NCBI GenBank assembly: GCA_037481715.1
Contig: JBBFLD010000001.1
Span: 434,001 to 498,000, forward strand
Reading direction: 5' to 3'
Origin: Rosettibacter sp037481715
GTDB lineage: Bacteria; Bacteroidota; Ignavibacteria; Ignavibacteriales; Melioribacteraceae
DNA: 64,000 nucleotides
Shown here: piece after piece, positions 35,750-44,228 of the stretch
Numbering within the stretch: position 1 is the stretch's first letter
Layout of the letters: each line of letters begins with the position of its first letter
Notes under the pieces: model-generated
What the model was told of the DNA's origin: nothing
The model's database searches: none
What the model saw: the letters and a program-made list of their open reading frames with translations, nothing else
Program-made: the position numbers and the translations under genes

Positions 35750-36355
35750 TTATTTCTTGGTTTTGTATTTTCTATACAAATCTTCCTTATTTAAAATCAT
35801 TGGAATTATTTTTTCAATTCTTTTGAGTTTTGTTTCTTGCTTTTTTGCTTCAGCAATGTAATCGATGTACTCTCTTTTACATGACAGAGATAAATCCTGA
35901 AAAGCATTATACAACTTTTTATTTTTTCTGAATATATTATTTAACTCTTCAGGAATAACAAGTTCTTTAGATTTCTCTTTCTTAATTACTTTACCTTGAT
36001 TTAAGTTATTAATAGATTCTGTTAAATACTCAACTATTATTTTTTTATTCTCAATTATTTCATCCGGGGTTTTGAATCTCCATTGCCGTAACGCCTTTGT
36101 TTTGTCCTCTTGAGCATTTATCAATTTCTTAAACTTATCATTTAATAAAGCTCCTTGATAAAACCATATTGCAGAATAATTTTTAAAAACCGCAAAACCA
36201 GCAACATTCTTATTATTATATGAAAAAACTGGTACACCCCACTTAATTGCTGCTGTTAATCCAATTTTCATTGTTATTTCATATAATAAATTAAAACTTT
36301 TCTCCCACTCAGGATATTTTATAATATATTCTTCAATTGAATTTATTTTTACCAT
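35750..36355 (-). CDS. YdeI-family protein with DUF1801-like N-terminus
   Basis: 201 residues. The N-terminal half resembles DUF1801 (KYPEWEKSFNLLYEITMK, AIKWGVPVFSYNNKNVAGFAVFKNYSAIWFYQG). The C-terminal half has the YdeI/OmpD-associated signature SLSCKREYIDYIAEAKKQETKLKRIEK. Cytoplasmic; related proteins have been linked to stress and peptide resistance, but no biochemical role is established. The stop abuts the receptor stop on the other strand. Confidence 0.8.
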   Translation of the reverse strand: MVKINSIEEYIIKYPEWEKSFNLLYEITMKIGLTAAIKWGVPVFSYNNKNVAGFAVFKNYSAIWFYQGALLNDKFKKLINAQEDKTKALRQWRFKTPDEIIENKKIIVEYLTESINNLNQGKVIKKEKSKELVIPEELNNIFRKNKKLYNAFQDLSLSCKREYIDYIAEAKKQETKLKRIEKIIPMILNKEDLYRKYKTKK

Positions 36356-36373
36356 ATTAACCTCATTATATTT

Positions 36374-37426
36374 TTATAATAATTTTTTAATTAAAAATGA
36401 GAACTCGCTTCCCTTCCCTAATTCACTCTTTACTTCTACTTTGGAATTGTGTGCTTCTACAATGTGTTTAACAATAGCCAGTCCTAATCCTGTACCACCC
36501 ATATCACGAGAACGGTTTTTATCTACTCTATAAAATCTTTCGAATATTCGATTTAAATCTTTCTCGTCTATTCCAATTCCTGTATCTCTTACAAAAATTC
36601 TAACCTCTCTTTCGTATTCATCAACACCAACTTCAATTTTGCCAGTTTCTGTATATTTTATTGCATTGGTAATTAAATTATTCATTACCTGTTTTAATCT
36701 TTCTTTGTCACCAAATATCTCAAGATTTTGATTCACAGGATGCAATATTAATTCAAGATTTTTCTTTTCAGCATGTTGTTTCATTTCACTTACAATATTT
36801 TCAAGAAATGGAGCAGCTTTAAAATATCTCAGACTCATTTTCATTTGTTTGGATTCAATCATCGAAATATCAATTAAGTCATTCAATAAATTGTTAAGAT
36901 TAATTACATGTTGATTAGCTTTCTGTAAAAATGTTCTATTAACTTTCTTATCATCAATTGCGCCGTCAAGCAATGTTTCGATATAACCCTGAATTGCAAA
37001 AATTGGTGTTCTTAATTCATGAGAAACATTTCCTAAAAATTCTGTTCTTATGCGTTCTAATTTCTTTAAATGATTTATATCATTCCTTGTTTTCAAGAAC
37101 ATCTTACGAATTTCATCTTCAAGTTCAGATAAATTTTTTGGCAAATGAATTTCTTCAGGCGATATATATTGATTTCTTCTAATATCATTAATGGTTTTAA
37201 TTATAACATCATTTTCTTTTTTTCTTTTTCTTGCTAAGTAGGCAATCAAAATAAAACCAAACAACAACGTAAAAATTGATATAAAAATAAATTGAGACCT
37301 GTTCAGATTGGTAACAAAAAGAATAAATAAAATCAGGGAATAATAAATAATGAAGGGAATTAAGTAATCCGAAAGATTGATTATAAAGTGAAAACTTTTT
37401 TTAAATATTTTTGAATTTATAACCAA
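36374..37426 (-). CDS. PhoR-like sensor histidine kinase
   Basis: 350 residues. Two membrane segments (about 18-39 and 46-64) with almost no external loop, a short linker, then a HisKA domain with phospho-acceptor His136 (FLGNVSHELRTPI) and a HATPase domain with N box (NNLITNAIKY), G1 (DTGIGI), F (RFYRV) and G2 (GGTGLGLAIVKHIV). The lack of a periplasmic sensor suggests it senses the membrane or a partner. The start is unusual: TTG at 37426 overlaps the response regulator by 26 bp and lies directly against AAGGAG; an in-frame ATA two codons later has better spacing. No ATG occurs before residue 109. Confidence 0.9.
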   Translation of the reverse strand: MVINSKIFKKSFHFIINLSDYLIPFIIYYSLILFILFVTNLNRSQFIFISIFTLLFGFILIAYLARKRKKENDVIIKTINDIRRNQYISPEEIHLPKNLSELEDEIRKMFLKTRNDINHLKKLERIRTEFLGNVSHELRTPIFAIQGYIETLLDGAIDDKKVNRTFLQKANQHVINLNNLLNDLIDISMIESKQMKMSLRYFKAAPFLENIVSEMKQHAEKKNLELILHPVNQNLEIFGDKERLKQVMNNLITNAIKYTETGKIEVGVDEYEREVRIFVRDTGIGIDEKDLNRIFERFYRVDKNRSRDMGGTGLGLAIVKHIVEAHNSKVEVKSELGKGSEFSFLIKKLL

Positions 37427-38087
37427 CTCCTTTTACTGTTTCTATTAAATCTGCATGTTTGCCAAGTTTTTCACGAATTTTTCTGATGTGAACATCAATC
37501 GTTCTTTCAACTACAATGATATCGCCTCCCCATATATCAGATAAAATTTTTTCTCTGTCAAAAACTTTTCCCGGATTCGAAGCAAGGTAAGCCAATATTT
37601 CAAATTCTTTTCTTGGTAGAATTATTTTTTTATCATCAACAAAAACTGTGTATTCATCTCTATTAATTTTTATTGGTCCAATGATAATTTCACTTTCAAC
37701 GTTTTTATCTTTTCTTGCGATTTCCGTTTTTCTTAGATTTGATTTAATTCTTGCTATTAATTTTTTGGGAGAAATTGGTTTTTGAATAAAATCATCTGCG
37801 CCAAGATTTAATCCATGTATTTCATCAATCTCGGATGATTTAGCAGTCAAAAAGATAATTGGCGTATGTTTATGATTTTCATTACTTCTAATTCTTTTGC
37901 ATGTTTCGTATCCATCAAGTTTTGGCATCATGATATCAAGAACAATTAAATCAGGATTTTCAGAAAGTTTTGATAATGCCTCAATTCCATTGTAAGCTGG
38001 AATTACTTCAAAGCCTTCTGCTTCGAGATTGTATTGAAGAAATTCGATTATGTCTTTTTCGTCGTCTACCAGTAATATTTTTGCCAT
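37401..38087 (-). CDS. PhoB/OmpR-family response regulator
   Basis: 228 residues. Receiver domain 1-120 with acidic pocket Asp8/Asp9, phosphorylation site Asp51 (LIVLDIMMP), Thr81 and Lys103 (IQKP). Winged-helix DNA-binding domain about 130-228 (LPRKEFEILAYLASNPGKVFDREKILSDIWG, RTIDVHIRKIREKLG, VKGVGYKF). Transcribed just before its partner kinase and overlapping it by 26 bp. The family suggests PhoB-like control, but no phosphate genes are in view. Confidence 0.93.
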   Translation of the reverse strand: MAKILLVDDEKDIIEFLQYNLEAEGFEVIPAYNGIEALSKLSENPDLIVLDIMMPKLDGYETCKRIRSNENHKHTPIIFLTAKSSEIDEIHGLNLGADDFIQKPISPKKLIARIKSNLRKTEIARKDKNVESEIIIGPIKINRDEYTVFVDDKKIILPRKEFEILAYLASNPGKVFDREKILSDIWGGDIIVVERTIDVHIRKIREKLGKHADLIETVKGVGYKFKNI

Positions 38088-38089
38088 AA

Positions 38090-39088
38090 TTATATTTTTA
38101 TCTCTTTTCCTGATTTTGCTGATTTATATATTGTTTCAAGTAATTTCATTCTAATTAGTGACTCCTCACTTGATGATATTGGATGAATATTTTCTCTCAC
38201 AGATGCAATAAAATGTTTAATTTCATTTTCATAAGATTTTCTAAAAAGATTTGAGATATTAGTTTTTGAAGGAGTATAATCAATATGAGTTGATTCAATT
38301 CGTTTATAAACTCTGAGTGGATTTAAGTGAGCAGTTCCTTTTGTTCCATGAACAACCATATTAAAGCTGTCGGTTTCTGAATGAAGTTCCCAGCTTACTT
38401 CAAAAGCAATAATCTGACCATTTTCAAATCGAATAATACCTATTGCCGATTCTTCAATATCTTTCAAAGTATGATTAAATGTTTGAACAGAAACAGAATC
38501 AATTTTATCATTATTGAACATCCATAAAGCCAAATCGAGAAGAACAATACCAAGGTCAATTACCACACCGCCGCCTGATTGTTTTTTATTCACAAACCAT
38601 TTTTGTGCACTGCTTTTTTTTCTTAACCAGCTGCATTTTATATAAAATAAATCTCCTAATTCGCCGCTGTTAATTATGCTTTTCATTAACATTGCATCTG
38701 GTCTGAATCTCAAATTCATTCCTACCATTGCAATTTTTTTATACTTTTTAGCAGCATTATTAATTTCTCTTGCTTCTTCATAATTGATTGCTATTGGCTT
38801 TTCTATTAAAACACTTACATTTGATTTTAAACAATGAAATGCAATATCTGCATGAGTTGAAGTCGGTGTAGCAATAACAACAGCATCAAGATTTTCATTA
38901 GCAATCATTTCTTTATAATCTTGATATTTTCTTGCAGATGGATATTTTTCTCCAATAGTTTTCAATCTATTCTTATTTATTTCGCATAATGCTGTAAGTT
39001 CTGCATTTTCGAGTTTTGATAAGATTGGTAGATGCACAAGTTGTGCAATACTGCCAAGTCCAATAATTCCAGTACGTACTTTTTCCAT
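38090..39088 (-). CDS. Gfo/Idh/MocA-family oxidoreductase
   Basis: 332 residues. N-terminal Rossmann domain with GIIGLGSIAQLVHLPIL (NAD(P) binding) and the family motif EKPIA; C-terminal alpha/beta substrate domain. Probably oxidises or reduces a sugar or related polyol; the substrate cannot be told. Its ATG overlaps the dxs stop by one base (TGATG), and the response regulator follows 2 bp later, so it sits mid-operon between isoprenoid and signalling genes. Confidence 0.88.
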   Translation of the reverse strand: MEKVRTGIIGLGSIAQLVHLPILSKLENAELTALCEINKNRLKTIGEKYPSARKYQDYKEMIANENLDAVVIATPTSTHADIAFHCLKSNVSVLIEKPIAINYEEAREINNAAKKYKKIAMVGMNLRFRPDAMLMKSIINSGELGDLFYIKCSWLRKKSSAQKWFVNKKQSGGGVVIDLGIVLLDLALWMFNNDKIDSVSVQTFNHTLKDIEESAIGIIRFENGQIIAFEVSWELHSETDSFNMVVHGTKGTAHLNPLRVYKRIESTHIDYTPSKTNISNLFRKSYENEIKHFIASVRENIHPISSSEESLIRMKLLETIYKSAKSGKEIKI

Positions 39089-41007
39089 CAGGCTACAATT
39101 CCATTTTTAATTACTTTTTTATTGATAAACTTTAATACTTGATTTGCTATTCCTTCAGGGTCGATGCCAAGCAGTTGATGTAATTGCTGCTGAGTTCCAT
39201 GTTCAATAAATTTATCAGGCAAACCTATTCTTAAAATATCATTCTTATAATTTTTTTCTGCAAAATATTCAAGCACACCAGAACCAAATCCTCCTGTTAA
39301 AGTATTTTCTTCAAGTGTAACAATTTTATCAAAACGATTTGCAATTTCATCAAGTTTATTTTTATCAAGTGGTTTAATAAATCTCATATTTATTATTTCT
39401 GAATTTACTCCATGTTCATTCAAAATTTGAGAAGCTTTCTTTGCATATTCAACCATAATTCCTACTGCAAGAAAAGCAATATCATTTCCAGGCTGGATAG
39501 TTTCGCTCTTACCAATTTCTAATTCTTCAAATTCATTTTTAATTTTAACACCAAGTGCATTACCTCGAGGATATCTAATTGCAATTGGACCTTTTTTATA
39601 ATTTATTGCTGTGAACAACATATTTCTTAATTCATCTTCATCTTTAGGAGCCATTATAACCATGTTTGGAATTAATCGAAGATACGACAAATCAAAGGCT
39701 CCGTGGTGAGTTGGGCCATCAGCGCCAACTAATCCTGCTCTATCGAGCACAAACACAACATGAAGATTTTGTAATGCAACATCATGAATTATTTGATCAA
39801 AAGCTCTTTGCAAAAAAGTAGAATAAATTGCAACGACAGGAATTATGCCTTGAGTTGCGAGTCCTGCTGCAAAAGTAACAGCATGTTCTTCAGCAATTCC
39901 CACATCAAAATATCTATTAGGAAATTCTTTTTGTAAATAATCTAATCCTGTTCCATCTGGCATGGCTGCTGTTATGCCAACAACATCGGGATTTTGTTTT
40001 GCAATTTCAACAAGAGTTTTTCCAAATATTTCAGTGTAAGATGGAGCTGCAACAGATTTTTTAACTGCTTCGCCAGTTATTTTATCAAATGGAATTGCAG
40101 CATGTAATCGCTGATCATGTTTTTCTGCAGGGGCATATCCTTTTCCCTTTTCTGTCAGAACATGAACAAGAATTGGTCCCTTAAGATTTTTTACATGTTC
40201 AAATATTTTTATTAATTGAGAAATGTTATGACCATTGAGTGGCCCAAAATACCTAAATCCAAGAGCTTCGAACAACATTCCAGGTGTAACAATAGCTTTT
40301 ATTCCATGCTCAATTCTTACAGCAGCTTTTCTTATTCTATCTCCAAATTGGTCGAGTTTCCCTGTTAAGTCCCAAATTGCTCCTTTTAATTTATTGAATT
40401 CAGGATGGGAAATTACTTCAGTGAAATAATTAGATATTTGCCATTTATTTGGTGCAATTGACATTTGATTATCATTGAGAACAACAATCAAATCACTTTT
40501 AATCAAACCAGAGTTGTTCATAGCTTCATAAGCCATTCCGCCGGTCATTGCACCATCACCAATTACAGCAATAACTTTTCTATCTGTCTTCAAAATATCT
40601 CTTGCAACCGCAATACCTAAAGCTGCAGAAATCGATGTTGAAGCATGTCCAGCACCAAATGCATCATATTCACTTTCGCTTCTTTTTAGAAATCCACTTA
40701 TTCCATTAAGTTGTCTGATTGTTTTCAATAAATTTCTTCTGCCAGTAATAATTTTATGAGGATAAGCTTGATGTCCTGTGTCCCAAACAATTTGGTCATA
40801 AGGAGTATTAAAAACTTTATGCAAAGCAACTGTTAATTCCACTGCTCCAAGTCCTCCGCCGAAGTGTCCCCCAACTTGAGAAATAACATCTATCATATAT
40901 TGTCTAATTTCATAACAGAGCAATTTCAATTCTTCAAGTGAAAGATTTTTTATATCAGCTGGGGAATTAACATTAAAAAGAATTTTGTATTGAGATTGGT
41001 CAATCAT
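39088..41007 (-). CDS. dxs: 1-deoxy-D-xylulose-5-phosphate synthase
   Basis: 639 residues, typical length. Thiamine-diphosphate enzyme joining pyruvate and glyceraldehyde 3-phosphate; first step of the MEP isoprenoid pathway. Motifs: DTGHQAYPHKIITGR, the ThDP/Mg motif GDGAMTGGMAYEAMNN, EEHAVTFAAGLA and DRAGLVGADGPTHHGAFDL. Starts in a 4-bp overlap with xseB, an arrangement (xseB next to isoprenoid genes) seen in many bacteria. Confidence 0.96.
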   Translation of the reverse strand: MIDQSQYKILFNVNSPADIKNLSLEELKLLCYEIRQYMIDVISQVGGHFGGGLGAVELTVALHKVFNTPYDQIVWDTGHQAYPHKIITGRRNLLKTIRQLNGISGFLKRSESEYDAFGAGHASTSISAALGIAVARDILKTDRKVIAVIGDGAMTGGMAYEAMNNSGLIKSDLIVVLNDNQMSIAPNKWQISNYFTEVISHPEFNKLKGAIWDLTGKLDQFGDRIRKAAVRIEHGIKAIVTPGMLFEALGFRYFGPLNGHNISQLIKIFEHVKNLKGPILVHVLTEKGKGYAPAEKHDQRLHAAIPFDKITGEAVKKSVAAPSYTEIFGKTLVEIAKQNPDVVGITAAMPDGTGLDYLQKEFPNRYFDVGIAEEHAVTFAAGLATQGIIPVVAIYSTFLQRAFDQIIHDVALQNLHVVFVLDRAGLVGADGPTHHGAFDLSYLRLIPNMVIMAPKDEDELRNMLFTAINYKKGPIAIRYPRGNALGVKIKNEFEELEIGKSETIQPGNDIAFLAVGIMVEYAKKASQILNEHGVNSEIINMRFIKPLDKNKLDEIANRFDKIVTLEENTLTGGFGSGVLEYFAEKNYKNDILRIGLPDKFIEHGTQQQLHQLLGIDPEGIANQVLKFINKKVIKNGIVA

Positions 41008-41243
41008 AATTCGGTCCCATTTTGAAAATTATTTTTTAAATCTGCTTCAAATTGTTTTTTAAGTTCTGTTACTTTGAGTTCTGCTTCTTTCAAAGTTGTA
41101 TAGCAGAACTTTGCCAGATTAATTCCTTCTTCATAAAGTTTGATAGATTCTTCAAGACTAACTTCGCCTCTCTCAAGAATTTCTGAGATTTGTTGAAGTC
41201 TTTTTAGTGAATCTTCAAATGTATTTTCTTTCTTTTTACTCAT
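41004..41243 (-). CDS. xseB: Exodeoxyribonuclease VII small subunit
   Basis: 79 residues, normal for XseB. Two-helix protein with the family pattern TFEDSLKRLQQISEILERGEVSLEESIKLYEEG. Binds XseA to form the exonuclease that degrades single-stranded DNA. Overlaps xseA by 8 bp and dxs by 4 bp, so all three are translationally linked. Confidence 0.94.
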   Translation of the reverse strand: MSKKKENTFEDSLKRLQQISEILERGEVSLEESIKLYEEGINLAKFCYTTLKEAELKVTELKKQFEADLKNNFQNGTEL

Positions 41244-42414
41244 TTATTTTTACTTCTCCATCATAAAATTTTAATTGAACAGGTTTTTGAATTGATAATT
41301 CTTTTAATCGATGAATAATTTTTTCATCCTGCCTAACAATAACAAATCCCCTCTTTAATATTTTTTCCACATCGAAAGATTGAATTTTGCTGTTAAGCAA
41401 TTCAAGATTATTTCTTTCTGACATAAGTTTATTATCAATCAAAGTCTGAAATTTAAAAACAGTGTTGTCTAAAAATTGAATTCTATTTTTAATGTTATCC
41501 TGAGGCAGACGAAAACCATAAGAAGAAATTAATTGATTAACTTCATATCTGTAATCTTCAATAATTCCAAGCATATTTTCTGTGAAATAATAGGAAAAAT
41601 CATTTATAAAGGCAAAAAGTTCATCTATGTTTGGAGTAGCAAGTTCCATTGCAGCTGAAGGTGTAGGAGCTCTTAAATCTGCAACAAAATCTGCAATTGT
41701 AAAATCAATCTCATGTCCCACAGCACTAATGATTGGAATTTTTGAATTGAAAATAGCACGAGCAACAATTTCTTCATTAAAGGGCCATAAATCTTCAAGA
41801 GAACCGCCGCCGCGTCCAACAATAATTGTATCAATATCATCAAACTGATTAAGTAACTTTATGCTTTCTACAATTTCTTGTGCTGCACCTTCTCCTTGAA
41901 CACGGCACGGAGCTATAATTAACTCAACAAGAGGATATCTTCTTGCAGCTATACTTTTCATATCCTGAAATGCTGCACCATCGATTGCTGTTACAATTCC
42001 AATTTTCTTAGGAAATTTTGGAATGGGCTTTTTGTGTTCAACATCAAACAAACCTTCTGCTGCAAGCTTTTGTTTTAGTTTTTCAAATGCAGCTTGAAGT
42101 TCTCCAATACCAGCAGGTTTCATCGAACGAACATCAATTTGATAACTTCCTCTTGGTGGATAAACAGTAATTTTCCCGCTTACAATTACTTTCATTCCAT
42201 CCTGTGGAGTGAAAAAAACATAATTGTTCAAACCTCGCCACATTGTGCAGCTGATTTGAGCATTAGCATCTTTCAATGTAAAATACCAGTGACCAGATAC
42301 ATGAGCTTTGAAATTAGATATTTCACCAATTACATTTACTTCAGAATAACTTTCTTCAAGCGTGACTTTTATAAGATTTGTTATTTCACTTACAGATAAA
42401 ATTGTTTCTTGCAT
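41236..42414 (-). CDS. xseA: Exodeoxyribonuclease VII large subunit
   Basis: 392 residues, shorter than E. coli XseA (456); much of the difference appears to lie in the C-terminal coiled-coil part. N-terminal OB fold about 1-100 ([26 protein letters not shown]). Catalytic domain with the invariant [16 protein letters not shown] and [29 protein letters not shown]-like segment (here ...SAAMELATP). The C-terminal KRGFVIVR motif is also present. The start is a clear ATG 24 bp after the upstream gene. Confidence 0.95.
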   Translation of the reverse strand: [392 protein letters not shown]

Positions 42415-42438
42415 GTAAATTAATGAGATTAAATTTTT

Positions 42439-43287
42439 CTATAAATTAATTGAAAAGAAATTAGAATATAATCCTACAGAGATTTCATGAAAATCTGTTC
42501 CACCTCTGTCTGGCTGAAAATTATATCTGTATCGTATAAAAGCTGTAAAAACATTTTGTATCTGGAACAACCCCAAAGATAATTCTGGACTTACTCCATT
42601 GTAACCTTTTAAATCAGTAAAATAGTTCAATCCGGCAGAAATATACTTTATAAAACTCATTTGAATAATTTGCTTATATCCTGCTCTCAAAAAACTTTTT
42701 CTATCTGTATTAAAAACATATGCATATTCTAAACCAATGTAACCAAATGGATAATTAAAACTTCCCTTATAAAAAGAAAAGACTGGAATTTCTTTTGTTA
42801 AACCAAAATAATTTTTATTGTTTTTCGAAATATAAGTAGGTGAAGGCAAGCCAAATATTATTCCTCCAAAACAACACACCTGAAATAAGTTCACATTTTT
42901 TTTGTAAGCATAAATAATATTCTGGGGAACTTCTAAATCATATAATTGACTTTTAGATTCTACATTATTTTTATCGTAAACTAAAATTCTATATTGAATT
43001 GAATTCTTATTGCTAATAATACCGTCGAGGTCAACTTCAATTTTATGATTCTCATTCAATTTATCTGATACAACAAATTCTTTTTTGTTATCAAAAATTA
43101 TTTTTGATGTGCAGCTGTCGCTGGTATAAAATGACAAAGTAAATTTATACGGCGGTTCAGGTGTTATGTAAGAATCAATAACAAATATGTCAATGTTTCC
43201 GCTTGAAGTTAAATCTATTTGCGCTGTTATTGAAGATGCAGCTAAAAACAGAATGAATAAAATAATCTTGAGCCTCATATTTATCAT
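42439..43287 (-). CDS. Exported protein, probably outer-membrane associated
   Basis: 282 residues; ATG at 43287 or 43278 (MINM). Signal peptide about 1-22 (ends SITAQ). About 25-120 look like an Ig-like beta domain (PYKFTLSFYTSDSC, IQYRILVYDKNNVESKS). The remaining half has alternating aromatic strands typical of small barrels (FGYIGLEYAYVF, FLRAGYKQI, FTAFIRYRYNF, ISVGLYSNFFS) and a CCFGG motif. I do not recognise a family. It is first in the run that continues with xseA, xseB and dxs, 24 bp before xseA. Confidence 0.65.
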   Translation of the reverse strand: MINMRLKIILFILFLAASSITAQIDLTSSGNIDIFVIDSYITPEPPYKFTLSFYTSDSCTSKIIFDNKKEFVVSDKLNENHKIEVDLDGIISNKNSIQYRILVYDKNNVESKSQLYDLEVPQNIIYAYKKNVNLFQVCCFGGIIFGLPSPTYISKNNKNYFGLTKEIPVFSFYKGSFNYPFGYIGLEYAYVFNTDRKSFLRAGYKQIIQMSFIKYISAGLNYFTDLKGYNGVSPELSLGLFQIQNVFTAFIRYRYNFQPDRGGTDFHEISVGLYSNFFSINL

Positions 43288-43442
43288 AATTTTTTCAATG
43301 CAAAATTAAGATATTTAGAACAAAGTTTTATAACTAATTTTAAGTTCTTTGTTAATTCAGCTTTTAAGTATATTTACTTTTATAAATTTATTTTATTTGA
43401 AAAATACTTAGTTAACTATTCAATCAAAACAGCAGGTGAATT

Positions 43443-44225
43443 GTGAAAATATTAATTACAAATGATGATGGAATTGATTCCGCTGGGATATCAGCTCTTG
43501 CTGATGAGATGAAAAAAATTGGAGATGTTACTGTAGTTGCTCCACGAACCGAACAAAGTGCAGTGGGTCATGCCATCACAATGAAAATTCCATTAAGGGT
43601 TACAGAGTATTTCAAAGATGGAGAATTTTTTGGTTATGCAGTTGAAGGAACACCAGCAGACTGTGTAAAAATTGGAATTCGAAACATAATGAAAACTAAA
43701 CCCGACATTGTAATTTCCGGCATAAATAACGGTTCTAATACTGCAATTAATATAATTTATTCAGGAACTGTTTCCGCTGCAAGAGAAGCAGCTATCATGG
43801 ATGTTCCTTCGATTGCTGTATCTGTTACAAGTCACGCAGCAAAAAATTTTCAATTCGCTGCTAAAATATCTAAAGCTCTTTCATTATTGGTTATGAAAAA
43901 TGGATTGCCAAACGGCACTTTACTTAATGTAAATGTTCCCGACTTACCAGAAAATCAAATTGCAGGAATTAAGCTAACTCGTCAGGGAAAATCAAAATGG
44001 GATGATATTTATGAAGAAAGAATTGACCCTTATGGGAAAAAATATTATTGGCTTACAGGAAATTTAATTGAAACTGACAATGACTTAAATACAGACCAAT
44101 TTGCAATTAAAAATAACCATGTTTCAATATCACCAATACATTTTGATTTGACAGACTATAATACTTACAATTCAATGATGAGTTGGGAAATTGAAAATCT
44201 CATGGAAATTATAGATAAAGGTTGA
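43443..44225 (+). CDS. surE: 5'/3'-nucleotidase SurE
   Basis: 260 residues (E. coli 253). Metal-dependent nucleoside monophosphate phosphatase. Conserved metal and active-site residues: Asp8 and Asp9 (TNDDGIDSAG), Ser39 (TEQSAVGHAIT) and Asn95 (SGINNGSNT), then IIYSGTVSAAREA. The start is GTG at 43443 with AGGTG upstream. Followed 3 bp later by the VWA protein gene, so probably one transcript. The 155 bp upstream (43288-43442) must hold the promoter, but I found no good consensus there. Confidence 0.95.
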   Translation: MKILITNDDGIDSAGISALADEMKKIGDVTVVAPRTEQSAVGHAITMKIPLRVTEYFKDGEFFGYAVEGTPADCVKIGIRNIMKTKPDIVISGINNGSNTAINIIYSGTVSAAREAAIMDVPSIAVSVTSHAAKNFQFAAKISKALSLLVMKNGLPNGTLLNVNVPDLPENQIAGIKLTRQGKSKWDDIYEERIDPYGKKYYWLTGNLIETDNDLNTDQFAIKNNHVSISPIHFDLTDYNTYNSMMSWEIENLMEIIDKG

Positions 44226-44228
44226 TAA

